From: CAYMUN01 sp964393835
GTDB taxonomy: Bacteria; Patescibacteriota; Saccharimonadia; Saccharimonadales; UBA4665
Length of the DNA: 42,247 bases
Direction: 5' to 3'
NCBI GenBank assembly: GCA_964393835.1
Contig: CAYMUN010000008.1
Coordinates: forward strand, 1-42,247
A program made the position numbers and the translations under genes. This document shows, piece by piece, positions 7,585 to 14,359 of this stretch. The notes under the pieces were generated by a model. It was not told the origin of the DNA. It made no database searches and saw only the letters and a program-made list of their open reading frames with translations. The number at the start of each line of letters is the position of its first letter. The stretch's first letter is position 1.

Positions 7585-7935
7585 GTGAGCTTACAATACG
7601 TTCTTAAATACGCAGGGTATATCTGTTACGGTTTACTACTGATTGCTGGCATTACTTACCTCATGTATGCGTTTGTTTTTATCCCCTCGTGTGATAACAC
7701 AATATGTACCTCTGATCAGTCCGAGACAGCTGGGTTGGGCAGGGCGGTAACTTTTGTGATTGGAAGCTTGTTTGCCTTGACGGCAGTGCTTGGCTCAGCA
7801 CTTTCGGTGTTTTTTGCTAAGCACCCTCACTTGCCTAAAATACCCAAGCTGCTACTTATCCTGCTGTATACTCCATTTATAGTATTGACTACGATAATCG
7901 CTTTTTTATTAATAGTCAGCTACTTTTCTAAGTAG
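7585..7935 (+). CDS. Hypothetical three-span membrane protein
   Basis: The 116-residue protein from the GTG at 7585 has three predicted membrane spans: GYICYGLLLIAGITYLMYAF, AVTFVIGSLFALTAVLGSAL and LLLILLYTPFIVLTTIIAFL. An external loop carries two Cys in CDNTIC, possibly a disulfide. No family was recognised. The frame is open from a TTG at 7549, but the promoter placement argues for the GTG start. It is convergent with the DUF2798-like gene. Confidence 0.55.
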   Translation: MSLQYVLKYAGYICYGLLLIAGITYLMYAFVFIPSCDNTICTSDQSETAGLGRAVTFVIGSLFALTAVLGSALSVFFAKHPHLPKIPKLLLILLYTPFIVLTTIIAFLLIVSYFSK

Positions 7936-7936
7936 A

Positions 7937-8173
7937 TTAATCGCTCCTGGTAAGACGATCCGTTATTTTTACAGCCAGCGGGGCTATGAATAGCACTATC
8001 GGGAAAGCAACCAATAGGCTGATACCCCATCTCCGCAATGTCGCAATTGTCAGTACGGCCGCTAGGCCTTTGGCAACGACTGTATTTACGGCTGTGACGA
8101 TGCCAGTCATGGGCAGCACCAGTAAGAAGCTTTGGATGTAACGTCGGTGGCGTTTATCAAATATTCGTTTCAT
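7937..8173 (-). CDS. DUF2798-like small membrane protein
   Basis: The 78-residue protein from the ATG at 8173 has two membrane spans, FLLVLPMTGIVTAVNTVV and GISLLVAFPIVLFIAPLAVKI. The pattern MTGIVTAVNT ... W...LLVAFPIVLFIAPL is that of DUF2798. The frame is open to a TTG at 8188; DUF2798 proteins usually start close to the MKR-type basic stretch seen at the ATG. It follows the VOC gene by 23 nt on the same strand and is likely co-transcribed. Function unknown. Confidence 0.65.
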   Translation of the reverse strand: MKRIFDKRHRRYIQSFLLVLPMTGIVTAVNTVVAKGLAAVLTIATLRRWGISLLVAFPIVLFIAPLAVKITDRLTRSD

Positions 8174-8196
8174 ATTATCGTATCTCAAAACCTCAG

Positions 8197-8532
8197 TTAC
8201 TTTGGGAGCTGCCTCAGACCGAGGACGTTACCATCAGTGTCTTTGACCTGGGCGATAAGCAAGCCGCCGCCCACGTCTTTGGGCTCCTGGTACAGTGTTG
8301 CGCCAGCGTCCACTAAAATTTGGAGGTCATTTTTTATATCATCGACGTCTATATAACCGATGACTGCCTGGCCATTGGGGTCTAGGCCAACCTCCAGCTC
8401 ATTGCTAGGCTTATAGCCGACGTAATATGGACTGTCAGCGTAGGGTTCAATCCCTAAAAATTTGCCGTAAAACGTTTTTGCCGCTTCTAGATCACTGACC
8501 GGATACACGATAAGTTTTATATTTTGCGCCAT
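8197..8532 (-). CDS. VOC-family (glyoxalase-like) protein
   Basis: The 111-residue protein is a single VOC unit: KLIVYPVSDLEAAKTFYGKFLGIEP at the N terminus, then the paired half ending KDTDGNVLGLRQ. This family includes glyoxalases, dioxygenases and antibiotic-binding proteins; the substrate cannot be read from the sequence. An excellent Shine-Dalgarno AGGAGG sits 7 nt before the ATG. It is the first gene of a probable pair with the DUF2798-like gene. Confidence 0.8.
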   Translation of the reverse strand: MAQNIKLIVYPVSDLEAAKTFYGKFLGIEPYADSPYYVGYKPSNELEVGLDPNGQAVIGYIDVDDIKNDLQILVDAGATLYQEPKDVGGGLLIAQVKDTDGNVLGLRQLPK

Positions 8533-8686
8533 GCAGATTCCTCCTACTAAAATTATTAGTTGCCTATAAAGCCAAGGTACTTGATATCCAGGTAGGCGTC
8601 AATCATCCAGAGAGATGAGGTTGGTGACAACTATATTAATAGCGGAAATGTCATTATTGACGACACTTATCAAATAGGCATGAAAA

Positions 8687-8761
8687 AGTCCGGGTTTGTT
8701 CGCTAAAAGCGAGCGAGACCCTGGGGACTCAAGCTACAAACTTTGGGCGAAAACCCGGACT
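8687..8761. repeat. 11-bp perfect inverted repeat enclosing nested hairpins
   Basis: AGTCCGGGTTT (8687-8697) and AAACCCGGACT (8751-8761) pair perfectly across 53 nt. Inside, TTCGCT (8699-8704) pairs with AGCGAG (8708-8713) over a 3-nt loop. A further stem, CAGCA (8779-8783) / TGCTG (8802-8806), follows. This suggests a branched RNA or a cruciform DNA site. I do not recognise a known riboswitch or attC. No promoter was found. The 8533-8686 part of this gene-free stretch holds nothing convincing; a 36-codon frame without a start codon ends at 8705. Confidence 0.45.
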
Positions 8762-8839
8762 GATGGACGTGTGCTCGACAGCAAGTGGCTTGGGGCCGAA
8801 GTGCTGGAACTAGTCCGATTTGTCCTAGTGACAAGCGGC

Positions 8840-8895
8840 GTGTCCCAGTCTTGAGAGAGGAGGCTTGAGGGCCAATTCTCCAAGACTGGGGACAC
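8840..8895 (-). terminator. Long hairpin, candidate terminator of the GC-rich gene
   Basis: GTGTCCCAGTCTTG (8840-8853) pairs with CAAGACTGGGGACAC (8881-8895) with one bulged base, and GGC/GCC inside can extend the stem. It lies 43 nt downstream of the stop at 8938 on the minus strand. There is no T run after it, which is common for actinobacterial terminators. It could also be a mobile-element end. Confidence 0.4.
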
Positions 8896-8937
8896 CGGAA
8901 GTCACATCTTAACTACAACTGCGGGCTCCCGAGGGGG

Positions 8938-9570
8938 CTAGCGGGAGGTGATGATCTGTGCCGGGCGATCGAGGGTGCGGATCTTGACGATCTCACTCCA
9001 CGAGTTCGCGAACAACGTGTTGGTCACGTCGTAGCGGTAGAACACCTTGATGCTCAGTCGGTAGGACGAGCCCGTGATCCCCTTGGGGAGCAGGAACTTG
9101 ACGTACGCGCGGTGAGCGTTGGGGTGAATCTTGGCGACGACGATGCCGTTGACCTTGATGATCGCTTTGACGATCGTCGAGTGAGCAGCGGTCAGCCGGA
9201 CGGCGCCACGCTTGTTGAGAAACGACTTCCGCGGGGAGGCGGGGACGCTGCTCGGCGTGTTGTTCTGCTGTACGACGACGGACGCGGGTGCGGGCGCGAT
9301 GATGACCATCGGGTCTGCGATGCACTGCGTCTTGTGTCCGTAGTAGCCGGCGGGCGCGGAGTGGGTACCGGGCGGGCAGGCCTTGGGCTTGTCGTTGTCG
9401 GGCTTGTCACAGTCGTCGTTCGACTTGTTGTAGTCGTTCTCCTTCTGCACCAGGCACGGGTTGTTGTCGTTGTTGGCCGGCGGGTACTTCTCATCGTGGG
9501 CGAACGCGGTGGCGGGTGCCAGGGCGAGGGCCAGAGTGACAAGTGCTGCGGGGCGGTAAACAGGCGACAT
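8938..9570 (-). CDS. Secreted protein with actinobacterial-style GC-rich codons
   Basis: The 210-residue protein has a signal peptide (cleavage likely after ATAFA, residue 24), an Asn/Asp/Lys-rich segment with Cys (NPCLVQK, DDCDKP, KACPPG, TQC) at about 30-85, and a C-terminal beta-rich, Ig-like region (about 115-200). Third codon positions are almost all G or C (AAC, GAC, GTC, CTG, ATC), unlike every neighbour, which points to recent horizontal transfer from a high-GC donor such as an actinobacterium; Saccharibacteria live on actinobacterial hosts. A Shine-Dalgarno GAGGAG precedes the ATG and a ~100-nt leader follows the promoter at 9668-9696. No family was recognised. Confidence 0.7.
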   Translation of the reverse strand: MSPVYRPAALVTLALALAPATAFAHDEKYPPANNDNNPCLVQKENDYNKSNDDCDKPDNDKPKACPPGTHSAPAGYYGHKTQCIADPMVIIAPAPASVVVQQNNTPSSVPASPRKSFLNKRGAVRLTAAHSTIVKAIIKVNGIVVAKIHPNAHRAYVKFLLPKGITGSSYRLSIKVFYRYDVTNTLFANSWSEIVKIRTLDRPAQIITSR

Positions 9571-9667
9571 GCGAACATCTCCTCTTGTAGTGGTGTGAAC
9601 AAAGCAGGTGCTCTGTCACGATGTGCTTCCTTGCTTCTAAACTTCCGTTTGAAACTGGACAATACTT

Positions 9668-9696
9668 ACTCTACACTATTTTTGTATAAAATGCAA
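9668..9696 (-). promoter_or_regulatory. Promoter of the GC-rich secreted-protein gene
   Basis: On the minus strand TTGCAT (9696-9691) and TAGAGT (9673-9668) are 17 nt apart. It is AT-rich, in contrast to the coding region it serves, and gives a leader of about 90-100 nt before the ATG at 9570. Confidence 0.5.
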
Positions 9697-9714
9697 GCGT
9701 TTTGAAGCTATTTT

Positions 9715-9774
9715 CACCCCTGAGCTACCCCTGTTAATAATTTTACCCAGCTTACCCCTGTTGCTAGGGGTAAG
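9715..9774. promoter_or_regulatory. Repeated ACCCCTG motifs and perfect hairpin
   Basis: CACCCCTG (9715-9722), TACCCCTG (9726-9733), a degenerate TTACCC (9743-9748) and CTTACCCCTG (9751-9760) are direct copies. The last is followed by the inverted copy AGGGGTAAG (9766-9774), making a perfect 9-bp hairpin. There is no T run on either side, so operator or regulator-binding iterons fit better than a terminator. It lies between the divergent GC-rich gene and the pgs operon. Confidence 0.45.
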
Positions 9775-9845
9775 CCCTATTAATAAATAGCTTGCGTCAT
9801 TTGCTTGGCCAGGACGAAACCACAAGCAATAAGAATACGATAATG

Positions 9846-9874
9846 TTGATTATTTAGCTATAAAATGATATTAT
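9846..9874 (+). promoter_or_regulatory. Promoter of pgs operon, leaderless
   Basis: TTGATT (9846-9851) and TATTAT (9869-9874) are 17 nt apart, and the -10 ends 8 nt before the ATG at 9883, predicting transcription start at or next to the A of ATG. This is the clearest complete example of the leaderless layout in the window. An earlier ATG at 9865 would lie upstream of the transcript. Confidence 0.6.
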
Positions 9875-9882
9875 TCCAGATC

Positions 9883-10845
9883 ATGGAAAGTTTTGTCGAA
9901 TCAGTTGAGTTAGTGCGGATTACTTTTTTGTTTGGTGCTCTCTGTGCCCTCTTGTATAAGAAAAACACCGGGATTACCCCCGGTGGCATTATTGTGCCTG
10001 CTTTTTTGGCAATTATTCTCGATACAAATTTTAAACTTTTCTGCATCCTCCTCCTGATAACGGCCGCATGCGTGGTACTGTACCGTCTCATCTTTAGTAC
10101 TTTGGCCCTGCCCCACAGATGGACGCTAATCATTAATATCGCCATGTCGACCGGCCTACTGTTTGGCCTGCAATACCTGATGCAGGATCTCCTGCCATAC
10201 ACCGATGTTACAGCCTTTGGTTTTGTATTGCCCGGGCTAATTGCCAGTGCCTGCTACTATCAAAGTCCGCGGTTGGTAGGTCACGCCACGCTGTTAGTCA
10301 CCGCCGCGACCTACAGCTTTGGCTGGCTCCTCTTCCAATTGATTCCCTATGCCCTATCCTCGAAACTAACAGTAGAATTGGCTAGTTTTGCCCCTATTAT
10401 TATCTCGCATCCCCATTTCGCGATCCCGATGAGTTTACTGGCGGCCGGTATCTCTTACCAATTCTTTAATGCCCGCTCCGGTGGATACCTGATTGCACCG
10501 GTAATTACGGCTGTAATTACCACTAGCATGTTGCAGTTTGAACTCTTTTTGCTGGGCGTAGCCGTTGCCTACCTGTTAATCAAGTTACTCTTGCAATATA
10601 GCCTGTTGATCGGACTGGAGCGCTTCGTTTTGATTCTCTTTTTATCGGCCGCTCTGGTAACCGCTATGGATCTGTTTGCCGTCTCGACAGGCCTCCAAGA
10701 GTACCGGTCATCGCCAATTATTCTGATTATCGCCATGGCCGTCTGGGTCAACGACCTCTGTTTGCAACCGATCCGTAAGTCAGCCGGGGGTGGGTTCTCC
10801 CTCCCGGTAGCCGCCTCGTTGGCCCTGACAAAAGTATGGCACTAA
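9883..10845 (+). CDS. pgsC: PgsC/CapC-like poly-gamma-glutamate membrane protein, tandem duplication
   Basis: The 320-residue membrane protein is about twice the length of Bacillus PgsC/CapC (149 residues). Residues 1-155 form a complete PgsC unit: NTGITPGGIIVPAFLA at 28-43 and FGFVLPGLIASACY near 112-125. The second half repeats the pattern (NARSGGYLIAPVITA at 196-210) in more diverged form. PgsC is the membrane partner of PgsB in gamma-linked polyglutamate polymerisation and export. It is followed 4 nt later by pgsB. The ATG at 9883 is preferred over 9865 because of promoter placement. Confidence 0.8.
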   Translation: MESFVESVELVRITFLFGALCALLYKKNTGITPGGIIVPAFLAIILDTNFKLFCILLLITAACVVLYRLIFSTLALPHRWTLIINIAMSTGLLFGLQYLMQDLLPYTDVTAFGFVLPGLIASACYYQSPRLVGHATLLVTAATYSFGWLLFQLIPYALSSKLTVELASFAPIIISHPHFAIPMSLLAAGISYQFFNARSGGYLIAPVITAVITTSMLQFELFLLGVAVAYLLIKLLLQYSLLIGLERFVLILFLSAALVTAMDLFAVSTGLQEYRSSPIILIIAMAVWVNDLCLQPIRKSAGGGFSLPVAASLALTKVWH

Positions 10846-10849
10846 ACAG

Positions 10850-12067
10850 ATGATTATTTTATTGCTCACAATCTTATTTTTCTCGGGATACAGCCTTTAC
10901 AGTATTATCGCTGCCCAACAGCATAAGCAACGGGTTACTACCCAGTTCAAGCACCGTATCCACGTCAATGGCATTAGAGGTAAATCCTCGGTCACTAGGC
11001 TGATTGCCGGGGTTTTGCGCGAGGCAGGCATTAAAACCGTCGGTAAAACCACCGGTACCAACGCCCGGATTATGGTTAGCCATCGCAGCGACTGGCCGAT
11101 CGAACGCAAAGAAGCTAACATCGGTGAGCAGCGCAAACTAATCAAGCGTTACCTCGATAGCCGTTACAAAGCCATCGTTTTTGAATGTATGGCCATCAAC
11201 CCCTTGTACCAGCAATACCTCGAGAAAAAGATCATGCATTCGACGATTAGTGTCATCACCAACGTGCGCGAAGATCATGTCGATAAGCTCGGCAAAACAC
11301 TGCCGGAAATCGCCCGAAGCCTCAGTGCTACTATCCCGTATAATGGCCACTTCGTGACCGCCGAAAAAGACCCTGACATCTTGGCGATATTCCAAAAAAT
11401 CTGCACCGAGCGAGACAGCCAGATGCACGCCGTTGGCCGGCGCCGCATCCTGAATGCCGAAATGCTCGGCTTTGACCATTTTGAGTACAAGGAAAACGTC
11501 GCCATCGCCCTAGAGATCGCCCAGATTACCGGTATCAGCCGGCTAACGGCCTTACGAGGCATGAAAAAAGCCTTGCCTGACCCCGGCTCATTCAACGTCC
11601 AGTCTTTTGCAGTTGACAGCAAAACCATTTACTGGGCAAACTTATTTGCCATCAACGACCGCGAGAGTTTCGTCAGCACGGTAAAAACTATCAGTTTCTC
11701 AGTCGGCACCAAGCATAAAAAGGCCATTATCCTTAATAATCGCCGGGATCGACCAGAACGGGTCACTCAGTTTATCGATATCGCGCTCAATAACTTTAAA
11801 TTCGACTACATTTTTACCTTTGGCGACTACGAAAAACAGGTCGTCAAAGAGGTTCGTCGACATAAGGCCCGCAGTAAACCTAAAGTCATCTGTCTGGGGA
11901 ATTCCACCAAGTATCGAGACGCCAATGGTGAACTGTTATGGAAAAAGATCCGCGAAAACATTCCCGAGGAGCCCTGCCTGCTGGTCGGCGCTGTCAATAT
12001 CCACACCCTGCAATCCCAAAACCTCTTAGAAACCTTATTTGAAACGGGTGAAGTCTATGCTGGCTAA
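10850..12067 (+). CDS. pgsB: Poly-gamma-glutamate synthase PgsB/CapB
   Basis: The 405-residue protein has an N-terminal membrane anchor (about 1-22), then HVNGIRGKSSVTRLI (39-53), the ATP-binding loop characteristic of PgsB/CapB, and the Mur-ligase-like core with FECMAINP and TNVREDHVD. The family (about 390-400 residues) ligates glutamate through gamma-amide bonds at the cytoplasmic face together with PgsC. It is second in a three-gene operon and its last 11 nt overlap the CHAP-peptidase gene. No PgsA homologue is present in the window. The polymer is inferred from homology; another gamma-linked amino-acid polymer is possible. Confidence 0.87.
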   Translation: MIILLLTILFFSGYSLYSIIAAQQHKQRVTTQFKHRIHVNGIRGKSSVTRLIAGVLREAGIKTVGKTTGTNARIMVSHRSDWPIERKEANIGEQRKLIKRYLDSRYKAIVFECMAINPLYQQYLEKKIMHSTISVITNVREDHVDKLGKTLPEIARSLSATIPYNGHFVTAEKDPDILAIFQKICTERDSQMHAVGRRRILNAEMLGFDHFEYKENVAIALEIAQITGISRLTALRGMKKALPDPGSFNVQSFAVDSKTIYWANLFAINDRESFVSTVKTISFSVGTKHKKAIILNNRRDRPERVTQFIDIALNNFKFDYIFTFGDYEKQVVKEVRRHKARSKPKVICLGNSTKYRDANGELLWKKIRENIPEEPCLLVGAVNIHTLQSQNLLETLFETGEVYAG

Positions 12068-12851
12068 GTATGGTAACGGGGTTATCGTGATACTGCTGGC
12101 TGCTTTTTATGCCAACATTGCTTACCAAAACGTGAAACCAAGCGGCTTAGTCAGTTACGAGCATGCGGCCGCGCAGAGCCTCAACAGCCCATCACCGGCC
12201 AGTCCGCAAACCAATTATGGCGCGAGACGAGCGCTGGTAGCTATCAAAGAGCAAAAACTGGGCGTCCGGGAGGCCAAAAAAGGCTGCAATTGTGGCCCTC
12301 GGGTAGATCTCTACACTGCTGGTCTCCGTCAACAGTGGTGCGCTATGTTTGTTAGCTGGGTGTTTAAGGAGAGTGGCACACCATTTCAGGGGCCGGATAA
12401 AACCGCCCAATGGCGGATTACTAATGCCCGGCAAATTGCCGCCTATCTCCAGAAGAGCGGCGTCTGGTACTCCAAAGATTACGTGCTGCGTCATCATACC
12501 CAACCCCGAGTCGGTGATGTCATGGTTTTTTGGCGTGGCAATTTTGAAGGAAACTTGGGCCACGCCGACATCGTGGTTGGCGTCAATCCTCGCGAGCCGG
12601 GCCACGCTAGTCTCATCGGCGGCAACCTGTTTGATAAAGTGACCTACCGCGAGAGCTCGTACTTTGCCGAGTATTACGGTTTTTTGGGCTTTGGGCGACC
12701 ACATGGCGAGAAACTAGCAAGGGCAAAAACCATGCCCCCGGCCGCCGCAATGTCTGCCCACCAACCCACCACAACACCTCCACGGCTGACGATTACCGAT
12801 CCAGATATACGTCGCTTGTTTGAGCCAGAGCTTGGCATCCAACAACCCTAG
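12057..12851 (+). CDS. Membrane-anchored CHAP-type peptidase, third gene of pgs operon
   Basis: The 264-residue protein has one N-terminal membrane span (about 7-25), then a CHAP/NlpC-P60-like domain: QQWCAMFVSWVF with the likely catalytic Cys95, GNLGHADIVVGV with His169, and GGN with Asn190 as candidate third residue. The Pro/Thr-rich tail follows residue 220. Such enzymes cut peptidoglycan peptides or gamma-glutamyl bonds. In Bacillus, PgsS is an NlpC/P60 gamma-polyglutamate hydrolase, so here the enzyme may release or trim the polymer. The frame is open from a TTG at 12039; the ATG at 12057 overlaps pgsB by 11 nt, fitting translational coupling. Confidence 0.75.
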   Translation: MLAKYGNGVIVILLAAFYANIAYQNVKPSGLVSYEHAAAQSLNSPSPASPQTNYGARRALVAIKEQKLGVREAKKGCNCGPRVDLYTAGLRQQWCAMFVSWVFKESGTPFQGPDKTAQWRITNARQIAAYLQKSGVWYSKDYVLRHHTQPRVGDVMVFWRGNFEGNLGHADIVVGVNPREPGHASLIGGNLFDKVTYRESSYFAEYYGFLGFGRPHGEKLARAKTMPPAAAMSAHQPTTTPPRLTITDPDIRRLFEPELGIQQP

Positions 12852-13469
12852 CTAGGCTTTTTTGATTGAACGTAGTAGGGTGGCTAAGCTGACTATCAGC
12901 GCTGTGATTGCCACGATCAAAGTTAGGATATTTGTTTTATTCGAGGAGGCGCCTGTTTGCGTAGTAGTGGGAGCAGCCAGATCATCGATTACTTTAGTGA
13001 CAGAGTAAGGGCCGCTGGTGTCACTTTCGGTGTCGGTTTTAGTGGGCAGTTGATCCCAGGCCACCGTGCTGCCATCCTGGTAGGTCTGAAAGGCTTTCCA
13101 GTGCAGCTCAGTCATCTGAGCCGGTGCTTGGGCGCTAAAGGTAAAATCATCTCGTTGACCGGCGGGGATCAGACCGCCGCTCCAAGTGATAGAGGTGAGG
13201 ACAGCAGCATCGCCTTGGCCAGTTTTTTCAGTAGTAATCTGCCAACCGGGCTTAACAGTGGGGGTCACCGACTGCAGGCCAGCCGGGATGATTACCTTGA
13301 GCTGGGTGACGGCCACATTTTTTTCGTTCGGCACCTCCGTGGTAAAAGTCTGGAACGCGCCAATATCGACCTGGGCGGGCATAACGACGACATGGGCTGC
13401 TGCCACAGCCGGCACTAAAAGGCCGAAAGCTGCTAGAGCGGCGGTCGCACTGATAATTCTTTTGAACAT
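12852..13469 (-). CDS. YcnI-like (DUF1775) copper-binding membrane protein
   Basis: The 205-residue protein has a signal peptide ending AVAAA, followed by HVVVMPAQ, so the mature N terminus would be His as in the YcnI copper brace. The DUF1775 beta domain includes ELHWKAFQTY and the WDQLP segment. A C-terminal span (TNILTLIVAITALIVSLATL) anchors it. YcnI proteins bind Cu(II) outside the cell and may supply or buffer copper, here perhaps for the CuB site of the bo3 oxidase. The ATG at 13469 has GGAG at good spacing and is preferred over the one at 13484. The stop abuts that of the CHAP gene with no gap (convergent). Confidence 0.82.
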   Translation of the reverse strand: MFKRIISATAALAAFGLLVPAVAAAHVVVMPAQVDIGAFQTFTTEVPNEKNVAVTQLKVIIPAGLQSVTPTVKPGWQITTEKTGQGDAAVLTSITWSGGLIPAGQRDDFTFSAQAPAQMTELHWKAFQTYQDGSTVAWDQLPTKTDTESDTSGPYSVTKVIDDLAAPTTTQTGASSNKTNILTLIVAITALIVSLATLLRSIKKA

Positions 13470-13533
13470 GATGCGTATCTCCATGGCACTACTAGTTTAC
13501 CGAACAAGCGGATGAGGCGCTACTACCGCGGCT

Positions 13534-13677
13534 TCACCCGTCAGTCTGATCATCGATCATAGCAGCGGTCATCTGGACGTGGTCGCCCAGTAGTGACTCA
13601 AGCGTAGCTTCTGGCAAATTTGGATTGGCTTTGGCCCGATAAGCCGACAGCCGCGCCAATATCGGTGCCGTTCGCAT
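13534..13677 (-). CDS. Possible 47-residue small gene
   Basis: A minus-strand frame from ATG 13677 to TGA 13534-13536 encodes MRTAPILARLSAYRAKANPN... ending MIDDQTDG, with codon choices like the neighbours. There is no Shine-Dalgarno and no well-placed -10, and no family was recognised. It could be a decayed remnant. The rest of the gene-free stretch 13470-13777 shows only the ACTTAACTAACT motif at 13711-13722, which resembles the sequence upstream of the MarR gene. Confidence 0.25.
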   Translation of the reverse strand: MRTAPILARLSAYRAKANPNLPEATLESLLGDHVQMTAAMIDDQTDG

Positions 13678-13777
13678 CCAGCGCCGGCACCATTGTAAAT
13701 TTATTAAACTACTTAACTAACTCCACGACAAGAACATTATTAGGTTTTCCACACTGTTTTAAGAATTTCCCCTGTTT

Positions 13778-14209
13778 TTAAAGAGTTTTGTTGTTAGAGA
13801 TAATAGTAGTTAAGACTTTATGATATGTAGTAAGATCTTTGTCTGTTAACCCATATAACAACTGACTGAGCATTTTATTGAGAGTGATTTCGACTGTTTT
13901 GACATACTTTTTACCGTCTGGCGTCAAAGCCAATAACTTGGCCCGGGCATCAAATTGGTTTTGGACACTTTGGATGATTCCTCTTTGCTGTAGCTCACGC
14001 GCCATAGCAGTAACTAAAGGTGCTTTAACATGCAGTTGGCGGGCAATTTCAGCTTGTCTTACCCCGTCACGAGCTTCGACGATGACACCCAACATTGACC
14101 AATAGGTAGGAGTCAACTCATACTGCGCCAGTAATTCATATACCCGCTCACGGAGTAAGCGGTAAGCTTTGGCCTGGACGGCCCCTGAAAGATAAGTGGG
14201 TGTATCCAT
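13778..14209 (-). CDS. MarR-family transcriptional regulator
   Basis: The 143-residue winged-helix protein shows YELTPTYWSMLGVIV, the recognition helix region VRQAEIARQLHVKAPLVTAMARELQQRGII, and wing sequence DARAKLLALTPDGKKYV, all typical of MarR. MarR dimers repress drug-efflux or stress genes and release DNA on binding small ligands or oxidation; no Cys is present, so oxidant sensing by thiols is unlikely. TATATT (14222-14217) ends 7 nt before the ATG at 14209; the longer frame from TTG 14218 would start inside that box. Target candidates are itself, the FN3 protein and the ABC exporter upstream on the same strand. Confidence 0.85.
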   Translation of the reverse strand: MDTPTYLSGAVQAKAYRLLRERVYELLAQYELTPTYWSMLGVIVEARDGVRQAEIARQLHVKAPLVTAMARELQQRGIIQSVQNQFDARAKLLALTPDGKKYVKTVEITLNKMLSQLLYGLTDKDLTTYHKVLTTIISNNKTL

Positions 14210-14222
14210 CGTGCTCAATATA

Positions 14223-14267
14223 ATTAACCAACTTAACTATAGTACTTAATTTTAGTATTTTAGTCAA
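14223..14267 (-). promoter_or_regulatory. MarR gene promoter and candidate operator
   Basis: On the minus strand TTGACT (14267-14262) and TACTAT (14244-14239) are 17 nt apart. Just downstream the plus strand reads TTAACCAACTTAACTA (14224-14239), and a related ACTTAACTAACT occurs at 13711-13722 beyond the other end of the gene. These paired motifs suggest autoregulatory operators. 14268-14359 holds nothing else visible. Confidence 0.4.
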
Positions 14268-14359
14268 AGTCAACTACTCCCGAAAAAAGATTGGTTGAAA
14301 TGCTTAATCGGGTGATGCACTACAAATTAATCAGGCGCGTCTAGAAACGGAAACTAGGA

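Noticed and set aside
8594..8707. 36-codon frame (DNYINSGNVIIDDTYQIGMKK...) upstream of the hairpin block
   Set aside because: It has no start codon and no family resemblance; too short to claim a gene remnant.
8687..8761. Known riboswitch at the hairpin block
   Set aside because: I found no match by eye to the conserved cores of common riboswitches, and the downstream gene on the plus strand is absent.
9112..9705. Long open frames opposite and overlapping the GC-rich gene
   Set aside because: High-GC DNA leaves stop-free frames on all strands; the minus-strand frame has a signal peptide, Shine-Dalgarno and coherent sequence, while the others are Arg- or Val-rich artefacts.
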